The notes below the pieces were generated by a model. The model worked only from the letters and a program-made list of their open reading frames with translations, was not told the DNA's origin and did no database searches. From Bryobacteraceae bacterium (GTDB taxonomy: Bacteria > Acidobacteriota > Terriglobia > Bryobacterales > Bryobacteraceae), in assembly GCA_025350445.1 (NCBI GenBank), contig JANXXV010000413.1, positions 1 through 13,678 of the forward strand: a DNA stretch of 13,678 bases. Reading direction: 5' to 3'. A program made the position numbers and the translations under genes. Position 1 is the first letter of the stretch; every line of letters begins with the position of its first letter. Positions 6,443-13,554 of the stretch are shown piece by piece.

Positions 6443-8101
6443 CTAGAGTCCGCAGCTCCATTTATGGGGAGGAGCAGGGACGGCGTGTCGCGCCAGCAGA
6501 AATGCCCTGGTGGCGGACGCAGGAACCACATTGTGCGATGCGGTTGCTTCCGCGTCTATCATCGCTGTGGGCAACAGGAAGTCGTAAGATGGATGGTCGG
6601 CGATCAAGGCTGAGAGTTCCTGGGGCGAGCCGGCCAGGATGACGGTTCCGATGGAACGGTCTGAAGGGAGTCGCCATTCGGCGAGTCGCCGGGCGAAGGT
6701 GGGACGGAGTTCTTCTTGGGTTTCGAATTGACCGGCGGTTAGCACGATGCCCAGGTGCTGAAAGTCGAGCGAGTACTGGCGCTCCGGTGGGCCGGTCACA
6801 AGATAGCAGTAGCGGACGCGGGGAAGCGGCAGCACGGAGGAGTAGAACTCGTCATCCGGGGAAACAATTATCAGTTCGTTGCCGCGGTTACTTTCACAGT
6901 AGTGCCGCAGAGGCGGCGCGGAGGTCAAGGTAGTGCCTCTCTGGAACGAAAGGCCCGCAGGTTCGCCGCCGGCGAACAACTTGACCAGGAGCATCGCCGG
7001 CAGCAACGCTAAAGTGACGAACCGGGAACGGGCCAAGGGCGCGGCTAGAAGGCTGAACGCGACAACCAGGGGCAGCAGGTAGGAAGCGTTACGGTACTGG
7101 TAGCTGAGCAGTGCGATTCCTACGGCGGCGATCCACGCGGCCAAGAGCGACGCTTCGGCGGATCGCCGTTTCCACCAGACGGGAATGGCGGCGAGGGCCG
7201 CCAGCGTCAAGATCGGATCTATCAGGAACATTCTACGAATGTAGAACCATGCTTGAGCCTCTTGTGAAGTTTGCGGGGGGGAGCCGGTGCCGAAGGCGAT
7301 ATTCTCTACCATGACAAACTCGGCCCAGAACCAGCGATGGTGTACAAGTAATTGATAAATAAACCACGGAGAGGCTAGTGCCGCGGTGCAAAGCCCTAAT
7401 TTGAGCAACACGCGGGCCTGGCTGAGTGACCTTGACCGCTGCGCCCAATCGAGTGCGGCCATCAGAAGCGGCATCACGCCGGCGACGCCCTTGGTCAAAA
7501 TGGCGGCGGCGGTAAAGATGGAGAATCCGAAGAGGGCGCGGCGTGAAGAGAGGGCCGGATCCGAATAGAGGCAGGCAGCGGCACCGGCGAAGCAGAGGGT
7601 CAGCAAGGCATCCGTCAGGTTCAGCCGGGCCATGGTGTGAAACAGGTGGCTGGAGCCAAGCAGCAGCGCCGTCCCGCAAGCTGCCATGAAACCCCAGGAT
7701 TGCAGCGCCCACCAGAAAACCAGCGTCAACAACAATGCCCCGGCTACTAGGCTAGGCAGGCGGATGGAGAACGGGTTGACGCCTAAAAGCTTCATGGAAA
7801 GCGCGGACGCCCAGTAGAGAAGTGGCGGCTTGTAGAGCGCAAAGCGGTCCAGGAACACCGGTGTCAGCCATTCTCCGTGTTCGGCCATCTGAATGGCGGA
7901 ATGGGAGTAGACGGCTTCGTCCTGGGCGGCAATTTTCGTGACCGGATCTACGTAACCGCTGGCGATTCCGGTATCCGCTACGCCGATGGCGAGGCGGGCG
8001 AAGGCGATTACGAAGACCGCCGCCAGCAGCGCGCTATTCCAGCGGCGTGGCGAAGACGATATCCGAGCTTTGAACTTCCGGAAGAGGGACAGGGACTCCA
8101 C
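6443..8101 (-). CDS. ArnT/PMT-like GT-C membrane glycosyltransferase (GT39/GT83 type)
   Basis: The 552-residue protein has about ten or more hydrophobic segments through residue 370 and then a soluble C-terminal domain of about 180 residues. The first outer loop carries AAQDEAVYSHSA (D61-E62), the acidic pair that in GT-C enzymes coordinates metal and the acceptor. Shortly after come HGEWLTP, ALYKPPLLYW and FSIRLPS, all typical of the ArnT/PMT_2 family of 4-amino-arabinose or mannosyl transferases that use polyprenyl-phosphate-linked sugars. The acceptor (lipid A, protein or glycan) cannot be told. The GTG at 8099-8101 keeps a basic N-terminus before the first membrane helix, but lies 68 bases inside the upstream glycosidase gene and has no clear Shine-Dalgarno, so translation may be coupled or the true start may be later. 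Its place after a secreted glycosidase suggests cell-surface glycan metabolism. Confidence 0.87.
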   Translation of the reverse strand: MESLSLFRKFKARISSSPRRWNSALLAAVFVIAFARLAIGVADTGIASGYVDPVTKIAAQDEAVYSHSAIQMAEHGEWLTPVFLDRFALYKPPLLYWASALSMKLLGVNPFSIRLPSLVAGALLLTLVFWWALQSWGFMAACGTALLLGSSHLFHTMARLNLTDALLTLCFAGAAACLYSDPALSSRRALFGFSIFTAAAILTKGVAGVMPLLMAALDWAQRSRSLSQARVLLKLGLCTAALASPWFIYQLLVHHRWFWAEFVMVENIAFGTGSPPQTSQEAQAWFYIRRMFLIDPILTLAALAAIPVWWKRRSAEASLLAAWIAAVGIALLSYQYRNASYLLPLVVAFSLLAAPLARSRFVTLALLPAMLLVKLFAGGEPAGLSFQRGTTLTSAPPLRHYCESNRGNELIIVSPDDEFYSSVLPLPRVRYCYLVTGPPERQYSLDFQHLGIVLTAGQFETQEELRPTFARRLAEWRLPSDRSIGTVILAGSPQELSALIADHPSYDFLLPTAMIDAEATASHNVVPASATRAFLLARHAVPAPPHKWSCGL

Positions 8102-10097
8102 TGCGCATTAATTGTAATCCGGAGTAGACCAGCACACCAGAATTGTTCTGAAATGTAACGCGATAGGCTCCGTCCGGCTCCAGCCCGCGGAAGAGGAGGG
8201 TGTAGCTGGTTTCAAGGCCGCCATTGCGCGTTACAACCGCAAGCGCGGTCCGCTGCGCGGCGTTGTAGGACTGGATCGCGTCGATGCCTTCCTTGGACGG
8301 CGCATCCAGATGGAATACTTTTGCGTCCCGAACATGGGCGCGGACGGTTTTGTAAGTGGCGATTTCAGAGGCAGCCGTTACCTGGTCCGCCGCCGATAGT
8401 CCGGTGAGACGATTCATGAACACCCAGGGGCCGCCGAACATGAAACTGCGCGTGCTGTAGGTATCTATACTTTGGGTGCCCATGTAACGGTCGATATAGC
8501 GCGGCGGGAAAACGTAAGTTGCGCCGTAGGTGGCCTGGCGCGCGCCGAGGTCGCTGGAAGCATCGTTGGTGATCGAGGTGACGTATTGCTTCACCATGTT
8601 GAAGGTCATCATGGTGCCGCCGTTGGCGCAGTTTTCCCAGCTTGTCTTCGGCCGGGCCTTCTGCACGGCGCCCAGCACGGCATTCAGTCCGTCCACCGCG
8701 TTGGCGTAGTTGCTATCTTTCGAATCGTGAGTGTGGGTGGTCTTGCTGCATTCCTTCACCATTTGCTCGCCGTCCTGCAATATCCAATCCACGTTGTAAT
8801 CGTCGATAATGCGGACGGCTTCCTTGGTGACCCAGTCCCTTGTATCCGCGTTTGACAGGCAGAGCGAACGGGCGTCGAAATAGCCGTAGCTTTGGCTGGA
8901 AGTCCAATCGGGATGGGCCTGCAACACCGGCGCATCGGCCGCAGCCTCAGCCAGCGCGAAGTGCATGCCAAATTTCATTCCCAGAGAATGAACGTAATCC
9001 GATATGGAACGCATACCGCTAGGAAATTTTTCCGGATCGTCGCGCCAGTCGCCAATCATGCGCGACCAACCCAGGTCGACGACAAAGAGTTCTACGCCCA
9101 GCGCCGCCGCGACGTCGGCATTGCGCCTCAAAATCGTTTCGTTCAGGTTCTGCTGAAAGCCCCAGGAATCCCAGACGACATACGGGAAAATTGTGGGGTC
9201 CGGCGCGGCCTTGGCTATGGCTGCTTCGGCAAAACGCTGTGTGCGGAAGCCGGCTTCGTCCCAATCGCCGCGATAAAGTCCGATGAAGCCGGCGGGGAGC
9301 GTCACGTCGCCTTCCTCGGCTAGCGGGTGGTTCATGGTGGTGATGTAGGCGGAGAGCCGCAGCGCATTTGAACTGCCCTCATGGAGTATGGAGGCATCGG
9401 CCCGTCCGTCAAACTCCCAGCCGGCGAACAGGCCTCGATTGGTGTGATCGGAAACGGCAAACCAGGAACAGTGCGCTGCGCGGGAGCCGGCTTGCACTTC
9501 TATCGGCGGCCCCTCGGGATCGAGAATGTCCTGGAACGATTCGAAATTCTGAGCTACCGGCGCCACGGCCCACTGGTTGACGCGGAAAGTACGGAAGGTT
9601 TCGAGGTTGTCAGCGAATGACCAGGGCAGCAGGTCAAGAGCCTGAATGTAGGCGGTTTCGGGCTGAAGGTTGTGCAGCAGCAACCGGTGTTCCAGCACTG
9701 GCTGATTTTCATACATGGTCAATTCCAGCGTGAATTGCAACCGGTTGTTCTCGTCGATAAGAACGATGGACTGCTTGAGTCCTTGCCGGTCCACAGGTTG
9801 TGTAAGTTGCCTCACAAGACGGAAGCGGGATCTACCGTTGTAAACGTTGCCGTTGACCGTCAGGCGAATCAGCGAGGCGGAATAGGAGTCGGCCTTATTC
9901 CAGGTTCCCTGACCGCTGAGGCCGCGGAGGGATTGAAACTGAAATGTCCCGTCTGGCGCGAGTTGGAAATTCGCCTCAATCACGCCGTTGGAGAGCTGCC
10001 AACGATTCTGATCGGCGTCGAACGCAAAACGGAACTCCGCCCGGGCCCCCGCCGGAAGCAGCAGGCATGCGACGATTAGCAGAATCCTGGCAGGCAT
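8034..10097 (-). CDS. Secreted GH36-like (clan GH-D) alpha-galactosidase/melibiase-type glycosidase
   Basis: From the ATG at 10095-10097 the 687-residue protein begins MPARILLIVACLLLPAGARA, a good signal peptide, so it is exported; a TTG at 10121 would add eight residues. An N-terminal beta-sandwich (about residues 20-290) is followed by a TIM barrel. The barrel shows YVVWDSWGFQQNLNE, VELFVVDLGWS, DWRDDPEKFPSGM, the strand GMKFGMHFALA, and VDWILQDGEQ, with D442 as the likely nucleophile. A later segment, TNDASSD, holds D512/D516 as candidate acid/base. In classical GH36 the nucleophile strand reads KWDxN; here it reads LQDGE, so substrate preference may differ from raffinose-type alpha-galactosides. 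A C-terminal beta domain ends GLEPDGAYRVTFQNNS. No Shine-Dalgarno is clear; a 24-bp palindrome lies about 65 bases upstream. Confidence 0.85.
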   Translation of the reverse strand: MPARILLIVACLLLPAGARAEFRFAFDADQNRWQLSNGVIEANFQLAPDGTFQFQSLRGLSGQGTWNKADSYSASLIRLTVNGNVYNGRSRFRLVRQLTQPVDRQGLKQSIVLIDENNRLQFTLELTMYENQPVLEHRLLLHNLQPETAYIQALDLLPWSFADNLETFRTFRVNQWAVAPVAQNFESFQDILDPEGPPIEVQAGSRAAHCSWFAVSDHTNRGLFAGWEFDGRADASILHEGSSNALRLSAYITTMNHPLAEEGDVTLPAGFIGLYRGDWDEAGFRTQRFAEAAIAKAAPDPTIFPYVVWDSWGFQQNLNETILRRNADVAAALGVELFVVDLGWSRMIGDWRDDPEKFPSGMRSISDYVHSLGMKFGMHFALAEAAADAPVLQAHPDWTSSQSYGYFDARSLCLSNADTRDWVTKEAVRIIDDYNVDWILQDGEQMVKECSKTTHTHDSKDSNYANAVDGLNAVLGAVQKARPKTSWENCANGGTMMTFNMVKQYVTSITNDASSDLGARQATYGATYVFPPRYIDRYMGTQSIDTYSTRSFMFGGPWVFMNRLTGLSAADQVTAASEIATYKTVRAHVRDAKVFHLDAPSKEGIDAIQSYNAAQRTALAVVTRNGGLETSYTLLFRGLEPDGAYRVTFQNNSGVLVYSGLQLMRSGVPVPLPEVQSSDIVFATPLE

Positions 10098-10161
10098 CAA
10101 GAGTAAGAACGTCGCAACCAAAGAAACATCTCGGTCAAATGCGACTCTCCCATTAGTTCCA

Positions 10162-10185
10162 TCAAGAAATAAAGCGTTTTCTTGA
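10162..10185. promoter_or_regulatory. 24-bp palindrome upstream of the GH36-like gene
   Basis: TCAAGAAA (10162-10169) and TTTCTTGA (10178-10185) form a perfect 8-bp inverted repeat around an 8-base centre containing AAAGCGTT. It lies in the 126-base gap between the end of the E1-rhodanese gene and the start of the glycosidase, about 65 bases before the latter's ATG. The stem is AT-rich and no T-run follows on the minus strand, so a terminator is unlikely. An operator for a dimeric repressor such as a LacI-type sugar regulator fits better, but no regulator gene is in the window. Confidence 0.4.
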
Positions 10186-10223
10186 AAGAATCCAGGACAT
10201 ACGTAATGTTATTTACTATTCCG

Positions 10224-11408
10224 TCAGTACTTGGCGACAGTAGAGTCTACTTTGTCACTCCAGGCGAGGATGCCGCCCTTCATGTTCTTGACCTTCGTGA
10301 ACCCGGCCTGTTTCAGGAAATCGACGGCTTTTGCACTGCGGGCGCCGCTTTTGCAATGGGCGACGATTTGATCGGCGGAGTCGAGTTCGCTCACTCGCTT
10401 TGGCAGGTCTCCCAGCGGGATCAACTTGGCGAAGGGAATGTTACAGATCTTGTATTCGTGAGGTTCGCGGACATCGATCAGGACGAACTTCTCGCGCCGG
10501 TCAATCATTTGTTTTACAGTTGTAGGATCAATCTCGCCGTCCGTCACGGCGAATTGTGCGGGGGCGGCTGGCGCTTCCTGCGGTACGCCGCAGAACTGGT
10601 GGTAATCGATCAGTTTCGTGATGGTGGGATGATCGCCGCACATGGGGCATTCTATGTTGCGGCGGAGCTTCAACTCGCGGAAGCGCATGGCCAGCGCATC
10701 GTAGAGCATCAACCTGCCAACCAGAGACTCGCCTGTTCCCAAAATCAGCTTTACGGCTTCGGTAGCTTGCACCAAGCCGATAAGCCCGGGCAGGATTCCC
10801 AGTACCCCTCCTTCGGCACAGCTTGGCACCAAACCTGGAGGCGGCGGTTCCGGATACAGGCAGCGATAGCACGGTCCGCCGGGGTAGGCGAAAACAGTGG
10901 CTTGGCCTTCGAAGCGGAAAATGGAGCCATACACATTCGGGATTTTCGAAAGGACGCAGGCATCGTTGATCAGGTAGCGGGTGGGGAAATTGTCGGTCCC
11001 ATCCACCACCATGTCGTAGTCCTTGAAGATTTCCATGGCGTTTTCGCTATTCAGCGCGACATCGAAGCGGTCTATCTGAATCAGCGGGTTGATGTCGAGC
11101 ATGCTCTCGGCAGCAGAATCGAGCTTCTTGCGGCCGACGTCCTTGGTGCCGTGGATCACCTGGCGCTGCAGGTTGGTGAAGTCGACGACATCGAAATCCA
11201 CCAGCCCGATTCGCCCCACGCCGGCTGCGGCAAGGTACAGGCCTAGCGGTGCGCCCAAACCTCCGGCGCCAACCATCAAGACCTTTGCATTCTTCAGTTT
11301 GAGCTGGCCTTCGATGCCGACCTCGGGCATGATCAGGTGCCGGCTATAGCGCAGGATTTCGTCGTTCGTGAGCGAGGTAGACGGCTGAATTACGGTTTCA
11401 ACTGCCAT
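10224..11408 (-). CDS. moeB: MoeB/ThiF-type E1 adenylyltransferase fused to rhodanese
   Basis: This 394-residue two-domain enzyme should activate the C-terminal glycine of the adjacent sulfur carrier as an acyl-adenylate and then load sulfur to give the thiocarboxylate. The E1 domain (about residues 12-270) shows RYSRHLIMPEVG, the nucleotide-binding GAGGLG (47-52), DFTNLQRQ (76-83), DGTDN (136-140), the catalytic-type Cys in PSCAEGG (C197), and two zinc CxxC pairs (C180/C183 and C254/C257). The rhodanese domain (about 285-394) has IDVREPHEY and the active loop CKSGARS (C352), so a persulfide donor is built in. The ATG at 11406-11408 overlaps the end of the carrier gene by 11 bases, and this close coupling suggests matched expression. 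MOCS3/Uba4 proteins share this architecture, so roles in molybdopterin or tRNA sulfuration cannot be excluded. Confidence 0.93.
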   Translation of the reverse strand: MAVETVIQPSTSLTNDEILRYSRHLIMPEVGIEGQLKLKNAKVLMVGAGGLGAPLGLYLAAAGVGRIGLVDFDVVDFTNLQRQVIHGTKDVGRKKLDSAAESMLDINPLIQIDRFDVALNSENAMEIFKDYDMVVDGTDNFPTRYLINDACVLSKIPNVYGSIFRFEGQATVFAYPGGPCYRCLYPEPPPPGLVPSCAEGGVLGILPGLIGLVQATEAVKLILGTGESLVGRLMLYDALAMRFRELKLRRNIECPMCGDHPTITKLIDYHQFCGVPQEAPAAPAQFAVTDGEIDPTTVKQMIDRREKFVLIDVREPHEYKICNIPFAKLIPLGDLPKRVSELDSADQIVAHCKSGARSAKAVDFLKQAGFTKVKNMKGGILAWSDKVDSTVAKY

Positions 11409-11682
11409 GGCGGCCTCCGGCGATACTGGGCACGATGGAGACGATGTCGGAGTCTTTGACCGGCGTGGCGTCCTTGCTGAGATAACGGATGTCTTCATCG
11501 TTGACGTAGACGTTGACGAAGCTGCGCAGTTTGCCTTCGTCGCTGTATAGATGCCGGCGAAGATCGGCGTACTGCGACGTCAGCGCCGCCAGCAATTCGC
11601 CGACTGTCGCTCCGGACAACTCCACGGAATCTTTCTTTTCTACAAACTGTCGTAGAGGGGTGGGAATCAGAATCTTGGCCAT
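11398..11682 (-). CDS. cysO: CysO/ThiS/MoaD-like sulfur carrier with masked di-glycine
   Basis: This is a 94-residue beta-grasp protein (MAKILIPTPL..., VNVYVNDEDIRYL, VKDSDIVSIVPSIAGG). Its length and the SDIVSIVPSIAGG ending match the CysO branch, which carries sulfur as a C-terminal thiocarboxylate for cysteine synthesis. The active di-glycine is at residues 89-90 but is followed by RHGS, so the carrier is made as a precursor. The family needs a free terminal glycine, so the tail must be cut off, most simply by the JAMM protease encoded directly upstream. The tail codons overlap the ATG of the E1 gene. The ATG at 11680-11682 has a good GAGG site six bases before it and is three bases after the protease gene. 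Confidence 0.92.
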   Translation of the reverse strand: MAKILIPTPLRQFVEKKDSVELSGATVGELLAALTSQYADLRRHLYSDEGKLRSFVNVYVNDEDIRYLSKDATPVKDSDIVSIVPSIAGGRHGS

Positions 11683-11685
11683 GTA

Positions 11686-12108
11686 TTACCTCGGATGTTG
11701 AAGTTCTTCCTGTACGGCGACCGTTTGGTCTGCATCGGGCAAGAAGCTATTTGCGTGGTGAAATTCACCCTTTTGAATCGACAGGACCACGAAAGAATAC
11801 CAAGGACAGGAATTTTCGAGGTCGGTCTTGGAAAAGTAAGCGTCGCAATCGGGATGGGAGTGAAAGATTCCCACCAGATCCATACCCTGGCGCCGGGCTT
11901 CGGCGTCTGCCTTAATCAGATCTTCGGGGCGCAGTTGATAAAAAGTCCCCTGTGCGCCAGCGAAGGCATTCTCAAGTACGACAGCAACTTGGACTGATTT
12001 CTGGTCGCCGTCTATCGAGCCCAGCATGGCGCCGCAACACTCGTTCGGGTACGTAGAGCGCGCATGGGAAACCATTAGATCCCATGCCGCCTGTTCAATC
12101 TTGATCAT
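11686..12108 (-). CDS. mec: JAMM/MPN+ metalloprotease, Mec-like
   Basis: This 140-residue single-domain protein has an intact JAMM zinc site: E23 (PNECCG) and the H-S-H motif at H83/H85, seven residues, S93 and D96 (HSHPDCDAYFSKTD). In Mycobacterium tuberculosis, Mec cuts the cysteine that CysM has joined to CysO, releasing cysteine and regenerating the carrier. In thioquinolobactin synthesis the related QbsD trims the tail of carrier QbsE. Here both activities are plausible because the neighbouring carrier has a tail. The ATG at 12106-12108 overlaps the end of the cysteine synthase gene by 14 bases, and the stop is three bases before the carrier gene. It acts in the cytoplasm; no signal peptide is seen. 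Confidence 0.92.
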   Translation of the reverse strand: MIKIEQAAWDLMVSHARSTYPNECCGAMLGSIDGDQKSVQVAVVLENAFAGAQGTFYQLRPEDLIKADAEARRQGMDLVGIFHSHPDCDAYFSKTDLENSCPWYSFVVLSIQKGEFHHANSFLPDADQTVAVQEELQHPR

Positions 12109-13054
12109 CCCAGAAATGCTCGCTTAAATATTTGTCCGCGCCGTCGCAAAGTATGGTGACAATGACGCCCGGCTCGCCACGTCTCACCAGTTCGGCTCCA
12201 ATCCGATGCGCCGCATGGAGATTGGCACCCGCCGAAACCCCTATGAGGATCCCCTCTTCGCGGGCGACTCTGCGCACCATGCGATGGGCGTCTTCCGTTT
12301 CAAGCCATAAGTTTCCGTCGGTCAGCGTGTCGTCGTAAATAGCAGGGACGATGGCGGTTGGCATGTGCTTCAGCCCTTCCAGGCCGTGGAAGCCGCTGGA
12401 GGGTTGGGCCGAATAACACTTCACATGCGGCAGGTCGTGCCGCAGCCGCTTGGTGACGCCCATGCAGGTGCCGCTGGTCCCCAGGCAGGCCACAAAGTGC
12501 GTGATCTGGTGATGGGTCTGCTCCATGATTTCTACGGCTGTAGTTTTATAGTGCGCCTGCCAGTTTGCCGGGTTGCCGTACTGGTCGGGGTAGAAGTAGG
12601 AACCGGGATTTTCGGCGTAGACCGCTTTGCACTTGCGAATGGCCCCATCGGAACCTTCGCCGGGATCGGTGAAAATGATCTCCGCGCCGTAAGCTTTAAG
12701 AATCCGCTTCCGCTCGATGGAAGCATTTTTCGGCAGACACAAACGAACACGGTAACCCTTCGCGGCCGCGATCATGGCGTAGGCAATGCCGGTGTTGCCG
12801 CTGGTGGCATCGAGGATGATCTTGTCTTTGGTGAGCTTTCCGGAACGCTCGCCCTCATCGATCATGTTAAGTGCCGGTCGGTCTTTCACCGAACCGCCCG
12901 GGTTCCGGTATTCCGCCTTGCCGTAAATCTCGACGCCTGGCAAATCCGCGCTCAACTTCCCAAGGTAGACCAGCGGAGTGTTGCCGATTTGCGATAGTAG
13001 CGAGGTTGCCGGAGGACCGGAAGACACACCAAGCGGAGTGGTAGCCAAGCTCAT
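12095..13054 (-). CDS. cysM: CysM-type PLP cysteine synthase
   Basis: This 319-residue fold-type II PLP enzyme catalyses beta-replacement to make cysteine. Motifs are IGNTPLV (23-29), the PLP lysine in NPGGSVKDR (K57), the substrate loop TSGNTG (84-89), the phosphate-binding GTSGT, GVSAGAN, and the C-terminal CDGADKYLSEHFWDD. The gene heads the operon with a JAMM protease, carrier and E1, the setting of mycobacterial CysM. That enzyme uses O-phosphoserine and a carrier-bound thiocarboxylate instead of O-acetylserine and free sulfide. Use of the carrier here is inferred from this setting; the amino donor cannot be read directly. The ATG at 13052-13054 lies only about six bases after the expected transcription start, so the mRNA may be nearly leaderless. 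A GTG at codon 10 is a less likely start. Confidence 0.92.
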   Translation of the reverse strand: MSLATTPLGVSSGPPATSLLSQIGNTPLVYLGKLSADLPGVEIYGKAEYRNPGGSVKDRPALNMIDEGERSGKLTKDKIILDATSGNTGIAYAMIAAAKGYRVRLCLPKNASIERKRILKAYGAEIIFTDPGEGSDGAIRKCKAVYAENPGSYFYPDQYGNPANWQAHYKTTAVEIMEQTHHQITHFVACLGTSGTCMGVTKRLRHDLPHVKCYSAQPSSGFHGLEGLKHMPTAIVPAIYDDTLTDGNLWLETEDAHRMVRRVAREEGILIGVSAGANLHAAHRIGAELVRRGEPGVIVTILCDGADKYLSEHFWDDQD

Positions 13055-13066
13055 TTGGATGTCTTC

Positions 13067-13095
13067 ATTCTATGAATCGCCGTAATTCCTGTCAA
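13067..13095 (-). promoter_or_regulatory. Sigma-70-type promoter of the cysteine operon
   Basis: Read on the minus strand, TTGACA (13090-13095) is followed after 17 bases by TAGAAT (13067-13072): a perfect -35, a 5/6 -10 and optimal spacing. Transcription should begin about 13060, roughly six bases before the cysM ATG. It is the best promoter match I see in the window and lies in the 89-base gap to the divergent gene at 13144. Confidence 0.75.
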
Positions 13096-13143
13096 CAATG
13101 GGATGTTTTAGGCGGCGCTGGGGATTCGGAGGATATTGGTAAG

Positions 13144-13554
13144 ATGGCGTCTGTGTCGCGCTGTCTGATTTTCTTTTCCTTCGCTGGAGTTCTGTTTGCG
13201 CAGGGCTCGTCGCTTTCGGTAGCGCCGCTGGTGATCACGCAGTGTGTGTCAGGCAGAGGGGCGGCTACGCTATCGTGGAAATCGCCCGGACCAGGCTTGG
13301 TACAGGTTCGCGCCGGGGATGCGCAGGGTCCGGCGATGACAGGCAGGGAAGCGCCGGCCGGATCGGCCCAAACTGGCGACTGGGTGTCGGACGGCATGGT
13401 TTTCGTGCTGGTGAATGACGCAGGCACTGAAGTGGCTCGCGTGACCGCCACCGTCAGTTGCGGCGCGATTCCGGACCCGCTGGATGCCGCGCTAGCCACG
13501 GGAGCCTGGTTCCCGCTTCAGGTTGGCAACCAGTGGGCCCTAATCGCTCGATAA
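13144..13554 (+). CDS. Secreted acidobacterial Ig-like-domain protein, probably truncated
   Basis: From the ATG at 13144, preceded by GGAGG eleven bases upstream, the product is 136 residues; the frame is open to 13072 but the signal peptide starts here. MASVSRCLIFFSFAGVLFA is a good export signal. Residues about 24-110 resemble an Ig-like repeat common in acidobacterial surface proteins: an ITQC opening, a TLSWKSPGPGLVQVRAGDAQGP strand region, a GSAQTGDWVSDGMVF block and a TVSC ending. The next segment, DPLDAALATGAWFPLQVGNQW, is a phrase that in such proteins normally leads into a further domain, yet here the frame stops nine bases later at 13552-13554. Neither of the other two forward frames continues the family pattern. 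Function is unknown; an extracellular adhesive or structural role is a guess. Confidence 0.65.
   Translation: MASVSRCLIFFSFAGVLFAQGSSLSVAPLVITQCVSGRGAATLSWKSPGPGLVQVRAGDAQGPAMTGREAPAGSAQTGDWVSDGMVFVLVNDAGTEVARVTATVSCGAIPDPLDAALATGAWFPLQVGNQWALIAR

Noticed and set aside
10182..11246. 354-residue plus-strand open frame opposite the E1-rhodanese gene
   Set aside because: It is antisense to a gene with complete catalytic motifs, has no signal or family pattern, and its length follows from the codon bias of the real gene.
12365..12997. 210-residue plus-strand frame opposite cysM
   Set aside because: It is antisense to a fully recognisable PLP enzyme, with no independent ribosome-binding site or motif.
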